Source: Gallionella sp. (GTDB lineage: Bacteria; Pseudomonadota; Gammaproteobacteria; Burkholderiales; Gallionellaceae). From it: a stretch of DNA of 35,950 nucleotides. The position numbers and the translations under genes are program-made. The stretch covers positions 1-35,950 of the forward strand of contig JAUSMR010000113.1 in the NCBI GenBank assembly GCA_030645955.1, given 5' to 3'. Positions within the stretch are counted from its first letter, which is position 1. The number at the start of each line of letters is the position of its first letter. The notes under the pieces were generated by a model, which worked only from the letters and a program-made list of their open reading frames with translations, did not search any database and was not told where the DNA came from. Positions 8,091 through 15,689 of this stretch are shown here, in pieces.

Positions 8091-8534
8091 ATGTGCTTTA
8101 TTGGCCACTGTGAATCTATCATGGCGACCCTGCGTGAACAGGATAGATCGGGCTTGATTGACTGGGCCATGCCATTTAACTACGACGTCACGGTGCTGCT
8201 GGATCCCGGTCCGGCGCGGGCATTTTATGAAACCTGCGGCGATGGAAAAGAACCGCTACGGATTTCACTTGGTCCCTACTTGCCTTCGCTTCAGATACAA
8301 GATGGAGTGCCTTACAACTGGAACAGTCTGGAGGGCCGCGAGGGCAATCCCTTGCGTGCGGATCATCATGGCTATCTAGTTCATTGCATCATTGACCACA
8401 GTATGCTTCCATGGCATTTGATTGCTCACATCAAGGAAATCGAGGTGCTCCTTGATTTTTATACTTTTGAATCAGCTTGGGCAAGGTCGTCAGTTTCATT
8501 GCCGGATAAGTCGGGACAAAGCGATGCAAGTTGA
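8091..8534 (+). CDS. Hypothetical protein, start uncertain
   Basis: From about 8030 to 8534 this frame reads as real protein (FNYDVTVLLDPGPARAFYE, ISLGPYLPSLQ, DHHGYLVHCIIDHSMLPWHL). The first in-frame ATG is at 8091 (147 residues); a TTG at 7995 would give 179. The protein-like sequence appears to start before 8091, so either the TTG is used or the gene was once fused to the preceding one and is now split by a frameshift. The stop overlaps the next gene by 11 bases. I recognise no family; the region is His- and Asp-rich but shows no clear catalytic motif. Confidence 0.55.
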   Translation: MCFIGHCESIMATLREQDRSGLIDWAMPFNYDVTVLLDPGPARAFYETCGDGKEPLRISLGPYLPSLQIQDGVPYNWNSLEGREGNPLRADHHGYLVHCIIDHSMLPWHLIAHIKEIEVLLDFYTFESAWARSSVSLPDKSGQSDAS

Positions 8535-8994
8535 ATTGCAGGCAGAACTGTTCCGGCGTTATCCTAAGTTTTTCCGCAAGCCGGGGAAGCGCCTTGTTGA
8601 TCCTGAAATAATTTCCGATGTTGAGGCGCGTTTGCAGGATGACGCGGCCCCGTTTGATGAGCGTGGCATCGAGTGTGGCGATGATTGGTTTGCCCTCATT
8701 GACCGCTTGAGCCGAGCCTGCGAACTCGAAATTGAGACGCTGATTGCACAGGGCGTGCCCAAGGAATATTGGCCGCGCATCGCCCAGATCAAGGAGAAAT
8801 TCGGCGGCCTGCGCTTCTACGTCAACGGCCCGGTATCCGAGGAACTGAGGGCGAAAATTTTGCAAGCCGAGAATAAAGAAAGCCCTCGCATATGCGAGGT
8901 CTGTGGCGCTCCTGGAAAACTGCGCGAAGGTCGGTTGCGGCGCACCTATTGCGACAGCTGCGACGCAGAAAGTGAAGCCAAGCGACGCCACTGA
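8524..8994 (+). CDS. Hypothetical protein with C-terminal zinc-ribbon motif
   Basis: The 156-residue protein starts at the ATG at 8524, inside the end of the previous gene; an upstream extension in the same frame does not look coding. It has a WFALIDRLSRACELEI block, then IKEKFGGLRFYVNG, and ends with two Cys pairs (CEVC and CDSC) about 20 residues apart, a treble-clef or zinc-ribbon arrangement. Proteins with this FGGLRFYV plus terminal CxxC design recur as uncharacterised genes in Proteobacteria. It overlaps the end of the convergent gene at 8946 by 49 bases. Confidence 0.65.
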   Translation: MQVELQAELFRRYPKFFRKPGKRLVDPEIISDVEARLQDDAAPFDERGIECGDDWFALIDRLSRACELEIETLIAQGVPKEYWPRIAQIKEKFGGLRFYVNGPVSEELRAKILQAENKESPRICEVCGAPGKLREGRLRRTYCDSCDAESEAKRRH

Positions 8995-10715
8995 GAACAC
9001 TGGTCTTCATAGGCAACCCAAGTGCCAACTTGCTGCGCTGTGGTCCACGAATCAGCGAGCGACTGAGCCAGTCGGCAGAGATCAAACCGCGCCATTTCGT
9101 TATTCATTCCCCTGACTTCCTGGACTTCAACTTTCGGATTGTCTTCCGTGCAGTCATACCTGAGGGCAATCGTGCCGGCAAAGCCAGAAGCTGATCGCAC
9201 TCCGTACAGGGCAACACCCTCTGCCGCATAGCGCACGACGGTTGCCGGATTCTCGAGACAGTTTTTGCAATCTGTTCCGTGGGATCTAACCAAGTCCATG
9301 CTGTTGAGCGCCTGGATGGTGACAAATTCAGGTGCCTGAAATTCACCCGGAAGCCCCGGATGCGCGTCGAAGATACGCTGCATAAGCTGGTTCATCGACT
9401 TGCCAGAAATTTGCGACACACCGATCATGAGTTGGGCGAGGTTGTCTGAGTCCAGAACTCGACTGCAGTCAGCCCCAAAACCCAAGCCCTCCGCCGAGAT
9501 TTTCACCAACGCAAATGAAATTGCATCGTCAAAACCTACGTCTATGCTGGCCAGTTCGCTGGCAGCCGTGGTGAAGGCCCGTGCCCATGCTATTAACCGC
9601 TCCAATCGATCGCAGCTATTTTGGTAGCCGGGTCGGATGCAATACTGCAGCACCTGCGGTCCGGTTTTGACTTGCTGAAAATTCTGTGCGATGAGTCGTT
9701 CCACCAACCGGCTGAACTCAGCCCCGTCTGCTGTACCCTGCAACGGCAAGTGCTTGGTCAGGCGCATGGCCGTGAGCCAGCCTCGCCCAGAAATTGGAAG
9801 ATCGCTCAGACTCATCGCAGGTGCAGGCTCTCTGGATCGCGCAGGCTTGCGCACGGTTTGCCGGTGCGCCGCCTTGGCAATCCCCAGATTCGAAAAAATA
9901 TCGGGTAGGCTGTGACCGTTGAAAATCGCCTCCCGCACCTGCTTGGCATCGTTGTCGGGCTGGCCACTGGTGATCAGGTGCAACACTCCCAGCGACTCTG
10001 TCCGCATGGCTTGCAAGACATAGGTGACGGCACAGGGGCTATGCAACTTGGCCATGCAAATCAGTTGGTGCGCCATCAGCATGCTCAATTGAGGTCGCTG
10101 GGTGAGAACCTCGCAAAGCTCGGGTTCAAGTGCGTTGAGTACATGCAGTACCCCGGCAGCAATTTGCTCACCGACTACTGCCTGCGCCTGGGTCTCGATC
10201 TGAAGCTGGTCCACCTGAGTAAGGCATGATTCCGAGCCATGCTCATTGATGGCCAGCAACTTTGAAATGGCGCGTACCGAGCGGTGAATGGGGTCCCCAT
10301 GTAGCGGAATTGGGACCCAAAAATCTGGGGCAGACCAGATTTTCAGGCAATCTTCAGGGGTAGAGCGCCATCCAAAATTAGCTGATGGAATCGGGCGTTG
10401 CCGGGCCATAGTGAGCTTGTGAGTCACCTGACTCCACAAGGCGTTGGGGTCGTTGAGTTGAGACTGCGTTATCCAGGTAGAGGCCGCAAAAGTGCCGTCC
10501 TGCGTTACTGCGAGACAACGCAGCGGTGTATCCATCTGATCGGATCCGTCGCCAAGAATCAGGGGCCCCATCATGGCGCGCGCTATTTCTGGACAGGGTC
10601 GTTCAAGCAAGGCGACCGCTTGTTCAGCACCCCACGGATCAAGTGGGAACAACGGGAGTTGCTTTGATGGCACGACCGGTGCGTCACTCAAGTATGGATT
10701 GGTGTCGCTTTTCAT
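8946..10715 (-). CDS. Large protein with PcfJ-like C-terminal region
   Basis: About 589 residues if translation begins at the ATG at 10715; a GTG at 10760 would add 15 residues, and neither has a convincing ribosome site. The last 130 residues (LNSMDLVRSHGTDCKNCLE, LYGVRSASGFAGTIALRY, VEVQEVRGMNNEMARFD) follow the layout of PcfJ domains: a Cys-containing helix, a two-strand 'lysvr...aTlel' hairpin, then 'vvQ.rG..N'. PcfJ proteins occur on conjugative plasmids and in accessory regions, and their function is unsettled. The N-terminal 450 residues match nothing I know and are Leu/Ala-rich and soluble. The gene stands alone on the minus strand. The PcfJ assignment is by pattern only. Confidence 0.6.
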   Translation of the reverse strand: MKSDTNPYLSDAPVVPSKQLPLFPLDPWGAEQAVALLERPCPEIARAMMGPLILGDGSDQMDTPLRCLAVTQDGTFAASTWITQSQLNDPNALWSQVTHKLTMARQRPIPSANFGWRSTPEDCLKIWSAPDFWVPIPLHGDPIHRSVRAISKLLAINEHGSESCLTQVDQLQIETQAQAVVGEQIAAGVLHVLNALEPELCEVLTQRPQLSMLMAHQLICMAKLHSPCAVTYVLQAMRTESLGVLHLITSGQPDNDAKQVREAIFNGHSLPDIFSNLGIAKAAHRQTVRKPARSREPAPAMSLSDLPISGRGWLTAMRLTKHLPLQGTADGAEFSRLVERLIAQNFQQVKTGPQVLQYCIRPGYQNSCDRLERLIAWARAFTTAASELASIDVGFDDAISFALVKISAEGLGFGADCSRVLDSDNLAQLMIGVSQISGKSMNQLMQRIFDAHPGLPGEFQAPEFVTIQALNSMDLVRSHGTDCKNCLENPATVVRYAAEGVALYGVRSASGFAGTIALRYDCTEDNPKVEVQEVRGMNNEMARFDLCRLAQSLADSWTTAQQVGTWVAYEDQCSQWRRLASLSASQLSQ

Positions 10716-10815
10716 GTGAGGACATTGTCCGCAGCAGTGCGTCAATTCATGTCGTACCACATCCGAAGGCGGCGTTTTTTTCAGTGGTTTTTGCTACCCA
10801 CCACGAGATCAATCT

Positions 10816-10965
10816 ATGAAATGCGAGTTGAGCGACCGCTATAGAGTGGTTATCTCGAAATTCCGGAATTGGTCAGATCCGGTAGTACAGCTTGCTGGAT
10901 TGCCTGCTCCAAACCCGTCATTGGAATTTCAAACTATTGAAAGCTTGTATGACGGCTTCGCGTGA
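10816..10965 (+). CDS. Possible 49-residue ORF in an otherwise empty stretch
   Basis: The stretch 10761-11085 has no clear gene. The best candidate is a frame starting MKCELSDRYRVVISKF and ending ESLYDGFA, which reads like protein but has no good ribosome site and no recognised family. A TTCCGGAA palindrome lies within it near 10860-10867. It may be a fragment of a larger gene. Confidence 0.25.
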   Translation: MKCELSDRYRVVISKFRNWSDPVVQLAGLPAPNPSLEFQTIESLYDGFA

Positions 10966-11085
10966 GATTTTTCAGGTGTACAAAATGTCGAAAATTCTGT
11001 TCGAAGCGGGAACTGTGCAACCCAAGGAAAGATTTGCAGTGGCATCACTCACTCTGATTAGCCTCACCTCGCTTTTTTCCATTTT

Positions 11086-11492
11086 TTAGAGGCGCGCGCT
11101 TTCGTGATTGCCACAGCCGGAAGCAGCAAGGTCGGCAGGAGAGATGTCCTCGATGCTTGCTTGTCGTGACGAATCACTGATGCCGACTTCAAGTAATACT
11201 TTGTCCTCGAGTGCCTGATAGAGCTTTCTCATGTGAGCGAGACGTTGGACGATGTAATGTTTTGAAGCAGTGGTTGTTGGTGAGTGGTTTAGTGCTTTCT
11301 CTAGGGTCGTAGAGTTGACACCCAACTCATCAAAAAGCGTGGCAAATGTTCTGCGCAGATCATGTGGCGTAAATTTCAAACCTGCAATCTGGCCAACACG
11401 CTGGCAGGCTTTTTTGGGCTCGTTGATGTGGGTTCGTACTCCAGGGATTTCGTCGGTCCCACGTCCCCTGCGACTCGCGTTGAATACACTTT
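11086..11492 (-). pseudogene. Tyrosine recombinase (phage/island integrase), C-terminal fragment
   Basis: Reading from a stop near 11493 on the minus strand, the frame gives VFNASRRGRG, then KKACQRVGQIAGLKFTPHDLRRTFATLFDELGV and LNHSPTTTASKHYI. The order is that of the catalytic half of tyrosine recombinases: box II HDLRRT with His-x-x-Arg, the LNHS helix with the second His, and a Tyr in HYI as possible nucleophile. The N-terminal domain and the first catalytic Arg are absent, and no start codon in frame makes sense (the longest annotatable start is a TTG at 11379). It abuts IS3 debris. It probably once integrated the island and is now inactive. Confidence 0.8.
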
Positions 11493-11552
11493 ACACAAGC
11501 TGCGCATGCGCAGGTTCGCGCCCACGTAGTGACAGGCGTCTTCGGTATCACC

Positions 11553-11680
11553 ACCATCCACGTCGGGCGGCGCCACATTGGCATTCTCATGCGCCGTACG
11601 GGCATCAAGGTGCCGGCGCCGCAACCCGGCACCAGCAAAGCCGCTCCTGGCAGCAAGATCTACCCCTATCTTCTGACGAC
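11553..11680 (+). pseudogene. IS3-family transposase OrfB, internal fragment
   Basis: The frame reads HVGRRHIGILMRRTGI and then PQPGTSKAAPGSKIYPYLL, which matches the HTH_21-to-rve linker of IS3-family OrfB proteins ('vgrrrvarLMr.mGi....pkpnTSk...ghkiYPyLLr'). The DDE core that should follow is missing. After about 11680 the open frame continues in unrelated sequence to a TAG at 11766. No terminal repeats could be seen. This is debris from an old insertion. Confidence 0.7.
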
Positions 11681-11764
11681 AGTTCCCTCAGGAGTGAGTG
11701 CATCAGGCAAAACCTTGAGCCACGCGGACAAAGTCTGGTTCGATGCCACCATTAAGCGAAAATG

Positions 11765-11985
11765 TTAGCTAGAAAACGATATTTCCCATGGTTATTTAGC
11801 TGAAAAACGACATGCTGAGCATGTGTAGTTCTTGTTTCTGAGTTGCCGGGCGACACCGCCTCATAGTAGACGTAGACGATCAAAGCTTTATAAATTAGCC
11901 ATAAAACGACATTTACTATATAATGTTAGCTGAAATGCGACATAATGACTCCATGGATTACTCAAAGTTAGCCTCTACGCGACAA
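11765..11985 (+). repeat. Five direct repeats, consensus TTAGCTGAAAAACGACAT, at the Fic promoter
   Basis: Copies start at 11765 (TTAGCTAGAAAACGATAT), 11796 (TTAGCTGAAAAACGACAT), 11895 (TTAGCCATAAAACGACAT), 11926 (TTAGCTGAAATGCGACAT) and, more diverged, 11968 (TTAGCCTCTACGCGACAA). The first four form two pairs. Within each pair the copies are exactly 31 bp apart, three helical turns, so they face the same side of the DNA. The third overlaps the likely -35 and the fourth lies just after the -10. The fifth is inside the coding region. This is the layout of cooperative operators for autoregulation, most simply by the winged-helix N-terminus of the Fic protein. Confidence 0.75.
11895..11924 (+). 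promoter_or_regulatory. Likely sigma-70 promoter of the Fic gene
   Basis: A perfect TATAAT at 11919-11924 lies 18 bp after TTAGCC (11895-11900), a weak -35. Transcription would begin near 11931. That excludes the in-frame ATG at 11923 and makes 11935 unlikely, which favours 11953 as translation start. Confidence 0.6.
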
Positions 11986-13458
11986 AGTGAAGAACTCTTT
12001 CTGGTCGCAGGACTTTCATCTTCCGATGCCAGGAAGGTGCAGCGGCAGGCCGCTGCGGGGGAATTGCGCCGAATCGCTAAAGGCATTTACGTAAAAAATG
12101 GCGAGGATTCCGAAGTCGAGTTATTGGTCCGGAAGCACTGGCAACGCATCGCTGGCGCCTTGGTTCCGGGTGGGGTGGTTTCCCACATGAGTGCCATGCT
12201 CGGCAAGCTCAACGCTGACAACACTGTTGTCCTCTCGCACCCAACCCTTTTCGGCAAAAAGCTATCGTTGCCAGGCTTAACCCTGGTTCTACTGCGGGGT
12301 CCAGGCCCATTGCCTTCAGACCTTCCACTGGGCGCTACGGGGCTGCATTGGTCGGGCCGGACCCGAATGCTACTTGAGAACATAGGCAAGTCGGCTCCCA
12401 GCAGGGCGGGCCCCATCGCGGTTGAGACGTTCCTCGTTACGGTTCTGAACGCCTCCGGCGAAAAAGCACTCAATGACATTCGAGACCAAGCTGCGGAACT
12501 GGGTCAACTCCTCGGTATGGAAAAGGAGGTCAAAAAGATTCGCGAACTCGTCGGGAGTTTGCTTGGAACACACGCTCAAGGAACGCTAAAAACGAAAGAT
12601 GGGAGACTTGTGGCCAAGGGAACGCCCGTTGACCCAGAGCGCATGGGGCGATTCGAACGTCTCGCGGCACACTTGCGGACAACGGCACTACCGTACATAC
12701 CGGCTCGGTACCAACAAGGGCAAGCGCGGCAACATTGGGCTTTCGTTGAATCGTACTTCTCCAACTATGTCGAAGGCACCAAGTTCGCCATAGAAGAGGC
12801 GCGCGACATCGTCATGCACAACACGCTGGTGTCCAGTCGTCCCAAGGACTCGCACGACATCCTGGGGGTGTTCCGTTTGGCCATGACCACGCCTTATCGT
12901 GATAGCCCACCCACAGCAGGTTCTGAATTTCTTGAAGGCCTCGAAAGATGGCATGAAGAAATGCTTCGCATGCGCCCAGAGGTGAATCCCGGCAAGATAA
13001 AAATGGTCGATAACTTTGCAGGCACCACGCAGTTCGTCGGCCCAACATTTGTGCGTGGAACGCTGGCAGAAGGCTCTCAGCTCGCCTTGACTGTTCCAGA
13101 AGGGGTAGCAAGAGCCATTTATTACGCGTTTCTGGTATCCGAGGTCCATCCGTTTGAGGACGGCAACGGCCGACTTTCGCGGCTGGTGATGAACTCCGAA
13201 TTAACCCGAGTGGGCTTGAGTCGCATCATTGTCCCGACGCTGTATCACCCACAGTACGTTGATTGCGCTCGTGCCTTAACTCGAAAAAACGAACCGGAAG
13301 GGTTTGTGAACAGTCTTGCCAAAATGGCAAATTGGTGCATTCAATTCGACTATTCAGACTTGAACGCGCTCATCACTGAGATCAAGAAAGCCAACGCGCT
13401 TGAGGAGTCTCCGGCCCAGTACAAGCTGCTTAACCCGGATGGATCAAGTGCAACCTGA
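11953..13458 (+). CDS. Fic-family protein with AbiEi-like winged-helix N-terminus
   Basis: The 501-residue protein (start at 11953 chosen from the promoter position) has two parts. Residues about 5-190 resemble the AbiEi-type antitoxin region: a winged helix (LSSSDARKVQRQA, GELRRIAKGIYVKNG) followed by a mixed-fold domain (VVSHMSAMLGKL, VLSHPTLFGKKLSLPG). The C-terminal half is a Fic domain with catalytic HPFEDGNGRLSR (His about 399). The inhibitory motif S/TxxxE(G/N) is present upstream as SNYVEG (Ser 270, Glu 274), giving a class II Fic in which the Glu blocks ATP gamma-phosphate binding. Fic enzymes usually AMPylate target proteins. Fusion to a DNA-binding domain suggests a self-repressing, self-inhibiting toxin or defence protein. 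The gene stands alone, next to the island edge. Confidence 0.85.
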   Translation: MDYSKLASTRQSEELFLVAGLSSSDARKVQRQAAAGELRRIAKGIYVKNGEDSEVELLVRKHWQRIAGALVPGGVVSHMSAMLGKLNADNTVVLSHPTLFGKKLSLPGLTLVLLRGPGPLPSDLPLGATGLHWSGRTRMLLENIGKSAPSRAGPIAVETFLVTVLNASGEKALNDIRDQAAELGQLLGMEKEVKKIRELVGSLLGTHAQGTLKTKDGRLVAKGTPVDPERMGRFERLAAHLRTTALPYIPARYQQGQARQHWAFVESYFSNYVEGTKFAIEEARDIVMHNTLVSSRPKDSHDILGVFRLAMTTPYRDSPPTAGSEFLEGLERWHEEMLRMRPEVNPGKIKMVDNFAGTTQFVGPTFVRGTLAEGSQLALTVPEGVARAIYYAFLVSEVHPFEDGNGRLSRLVMNSELTRVGLSRIIVPTLYHPQYVDCARALTRKNEPEGFVNSLAKMANWCIQFDYSDLNALITEIKKANALEESPAQYKLLNPDGSSAT

Positions 13459-13570
13459 TCGAAGATCGGAATGGATTGACCTTTGAGTCCAATCGGTGTC
13501 AAGCCGTATCGCGGTGTACAGTGCCTGTCAAAAAAAGTGGGCTGTGAGAGGTCGGTTTTGATGGCAATTT

Positions 13571-13635
13571 CGTGGGAAATGGATCTTAGGATCGCCTATA
13601 AATACGTGATGAAAATCCACCTAAAATTTCCCACG
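13571..13635. repeat. 10-bp perfect inverted repeat CGTGGGAAAT / ATTTCCCACG
   Basis: CGTGGGAAAT at 13571-13580 is matched by ATTTCCCACG at 13626-13635, with 45 bases between. The loop is too long for a terminator and no T-tract follows. It lies in the gap between the Fic gene and the tRNA-His remnant, immediately inside the inferred island end. Recombination protein or integrase arm sites are possible; this is speculative. Confidence 0.5.
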
Positions 13636-13640
13636 GATCA

Positions 13641-13722
13641 GGCTGTAGCCCGCGCCAGCATTGGTTTGTGGGGTGGGATTGTGATTCCTGTTGTCGTGGG
13701 TTCGAGCCCCATCAGCCACCCC
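13641..13722 (+). tRNA. tRNA-His (anticodon GTG) remnant, probable attachment site
   Basis: The 3' half (13677-13722) is a textbook tRNA-His: anticodon loop TTGTGAT followed by TCCTG, variable bases, the GTGGGTTCGAGCCCCA T-arm and the acceptor strand CAGCCAC ending in CCCA. The 5' half is damaged. GGCTGTAGC is in the expected place, but the spacing to the anticodon is 9 nt too long, the first two acceptor pairs fail and the D-arm is not convincing. This is either the 3' segment left at the far end of an element integrated into tRNA-His, or a decayed tRNA copy. The functional tRNA-His is expected elsewhere. Confidence 0.7.
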
Positions 13723-13733
13723 AAATCATAAAA

Positions 13734-13762
13734 AATGCCCACATGCTGTGGGCATTTTTTTA
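13734..13762. terminator. Rho-independent terminator after the tRNA-His remnant
   Basis: ATGCCCACA (13735-13743), a TGC loop and TGTGGGCAT (13747-13755) form a 9-bp stem with A-tract before and T-tract after, so it can act for both strands. It ends the tRNA unit and the convergent oxidoreductase gene. Confidence 0.9.
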
Positions 13763-13779
13763 TCTTTACTCTGACACGC

Positions 13780-14754
13780 TCAGTTCACCATTACCAGCTT
13801 GCCCTTGACGCCCCTGGAGCCCATGTAGGCATAGGCGGCTTTGAGGTCTGCCATGGGCATGGTGCGGTCAATTACCGGTTTGATCTTGCCCTGGTCATAC
13901 CATTGCGCCAACTCCATCATCATGGCCGCATTGGCTTTGGCTTCACGCCTGGCGAAATCGCCCCAGAACACGCCCACGATGGAGGCGCCTTTGAGTAGTG
14001 CCAAGTTGAGCGGCAGTGCCGGTATGGGTCCGGACGCAAAACCCACCACCAGATAGCGGCCGCGCCAGGCAATGGAACGGAAGGCGGGCTCAGTGAAGTC
14101 GCCGCCCACCGGGTCATAGATGACATCCGGGCCTTTGCCGTCGGTGAGTGACTTGACGGCATCGCGCAGATTCTCGGTAGCGTAGTTGATGATGGCGTCG
14201 GCGCCGATTGACGTACACAGCGCGCATTTTTCATCGGTCGAGGCCGCGGCAATGACCCGGGCTCCCATGGTCTTGGCAATCTGTATGGCCGAAGTACCCA
14301 CGCCGCCAGCGGCGCCCAGTACCAGCACGGTTTCACCGGCCTTGAGTTGGGCCCGGTCCACCAGCGCGTGGTACGAGGTGGCATAGATCATGATGAAGGC
14401 CGCGGCATCCACAAAGGAGAAGTCGGCGGGCAGCGGCATGCACAGTGCGGCTGGCGCCAAGGTGTGTGTGGCAAAGCCGCCGGTGCCCGATAGGCAGGCC
14501 ACGTGCTGGCCCACTTTAAGGTGGGTGATGCTGTCGCCCACAGCCTGAACGATGCCCGCATACTCTGAGCCTGGCACAAATGGAAGGGCTGGCTTCAATT
14601 GGTACTTGTTTTGCACAATCAGCAGATCAGGAAAATTCAGACTGGCAGCCTTGATCTCAATCAGTACTTCGCCCGCCTTCGGCTGCGGCGTGGGCATTTC
14701 TTTCCAGGACAGGGCGTCAACGCCCACGGGGTTTTCACAGAGCCAGGCATGCAT
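13780..14754 (-). CDS. NADPH:quinone oxidoreductase, zinc-free medium-chain dehydrogenase family
   Basis: The 324-residue protein has an MDR fold: an N-terminal GroES-like domain (KAGEVLIEIKAASLNFPDLLI, without the zinc-binding Cys or His of alcohol dehydrogenases) and a Rossmann domain with LGAAGGVGTSAIQIAK. The YDPVGGDF and GRYLVVGFASG blocks are typical of the QorA-like group. It likely reduces quinones or enones with NADPH in the cytoplasm. The ATG at 14754 is preceded by GGAG at good distance; longer upstream frames look non-coding. It is the first core gene after the island edge and diverges from surE across about 120 bases. Confidence 0.85.
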   Translation of the reverse strand: MHAWLCENPVGVDALSWKEMPTPQPKAGEVLIEIKAASLNFPDLLIVQNKYQLKPALPFVPGSEYAGIVQAVGDSITHLKVGQHVACLSGTGGFATHTLAPAALCMPLPADFSFVDAAAFIMIYATSYHALVDRAQLKAGETVLVLGAAGGVGTSAIQIAKTMGARVIAAASTDEKCALCTSIGADAIINYATENLRDAVKSLTDGKGPDVIYDPVGGDFTEPAFRSIAWRGRYLVVGFASGPIPALPLNLALLKGASIVGVFWGDFARREAKANAAMMMELAQWYDQGKIKPVIDRTMPMADLKAAYAYMGSRGVKGKLVMVN

Positions 14755-14875
14755 GGGAGTTCTCCAAAGAAGTAGCGCGAATGATAGGTGTATGTCGTTG
14801 TGGAAAATGTCTCTCGCGTGACCCAGATGACAGGCTCGGTCGGCCACCTACAATGAATGTCAACTCTGATTGAAT

Positions 14876-15682
14876 ATGAAAATTCTTATTTCCAATGACG
14901 ACGGCTATCAGGCGCCAGGCATCGTGGCGCTGTATGAAGCCCTGAAAGACGTGGCCGAAGTCGAAGTGGTCGCACCGGAACAAAACAACAGCGCCAAATC
15001 GAACGCGTTGACCCTGCATTCCCCCTTGTATGTGACCCGTGCCAGCAATGGTTTTCGCTACGTCAATGGCACGCCTGCGGACTGCGTGCATATTGCCCTG
15101 ACCGGATTGCTGGGATATCGGCCCGACCTGGTGGTTTCGGGCATCAACAACGGCGCCAACATGGGCGACGACACCATTTACTCGGGCACCGTGGGTGCGG
15201 CAATGGAAGGTTTCTTGTTTGGCATACCGGCCATTGCGTTTTCCCAGGTGGAGAAAAATTGGGGGCATCTGGAGTCGGCCGGTCGCAAGGTGCGTGATCT
15301 GATTTTGCAGATGTCTCGCCAAAACCTGATTGGGACGAGCCCCTGGCTGCTCAATGTCAATATTCCCAACCTGCCGTTCGACGAGATCGGGCATGTGAAG
15401 CTGTGCCGGCTCGGGCGACGTCATGCGGCCGAGGCCGTGATTACGCAGCTCAGTCCGCGCGGCGACACCATGTATTGGATTGGCGCAGCCGGGCCGGTCA
15501 TGGACGAGGCTGAAGGTACCGATTTTCACGCCACCGCGCAGGGTCACATCTCGATCACGCCCCTGAAGGTCGATTTGACCGACCATGACAACCTGAATTA
15601 TTGGGCTCAAACCGCTGCCAGAATGGGGGTCGTCGCCCATCCGTCTGAGCATCCAGCCACGCAGACGATCGCCCCTCTATGA
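14876..15682 (+). CDS. surE: 5'/3'-nucleotidase SurE
   Basis: The 268-residue protein starts [15 protein letters not shown] with metal-binding Asp8 and Asp9. The other signature residues are in place: PEQNNSAKS (Ser near 40), [20 protein letters not shown] (Asn near 92) and PAIAFS. SurE removes phosphate from nucleoside monophosphates in a metal-dependent reaction and supports stationary-phase survival. I chose the ATG at 14876; a TTG two codons earlier is also in frame. It opens the surE-pcm-nlpD-rpoS block and ends 7 bases before pcm. A CCTACAAT -10-like element lies at 14846-14853, typical of this family. Confidence 0.95.
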   Translation: MKILISNDDGYQAPGIVALYEALKDVAEVEVVAPEQNNSAKSNALTLHSPLYVTRASNGFRYVNGTPADCVHIALTGLLGYRPDLVVSGINNGANMGDDTIYSGTVGAAMEGFLFGIPAIAFSQVEKNWGHLESAGRKVRDLILQMSRQNLIGTSPWLLNVNIPNLPFDEIGHVKLCRLGRRHAAEAVITQLSPRGDTMYWIGAAGPVMDEAEGTDFHATAQGHISITPLKVDLTDHDNLNYWAQTAARMGVVAHPSEHPATQTIAPL

Positions 15683-15689
15683 TCAACGC

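Noticed and set aside
11765..11985. Repeats as a small CRISPR or as origin iterons
   Set aside because: Repeats are 18 bp with unequal gaps (31, 99, 31, 42) and no rep gene or cas gene; position on a promoter favours operators.
13483..13731. 82-codon plus-strand frame before the oxidoreductase gene
   Set aside because: It runs through the tRNA-His remnant and the inverted repeat; protein sequence shows no family resemblance.
14735..15652. Open frame of 305 codons antisense to surE
   Set aside because: It lies opposite a confidently identified gene in high-GC DNA; its residues (His, Arg and Gln rich) match no family.
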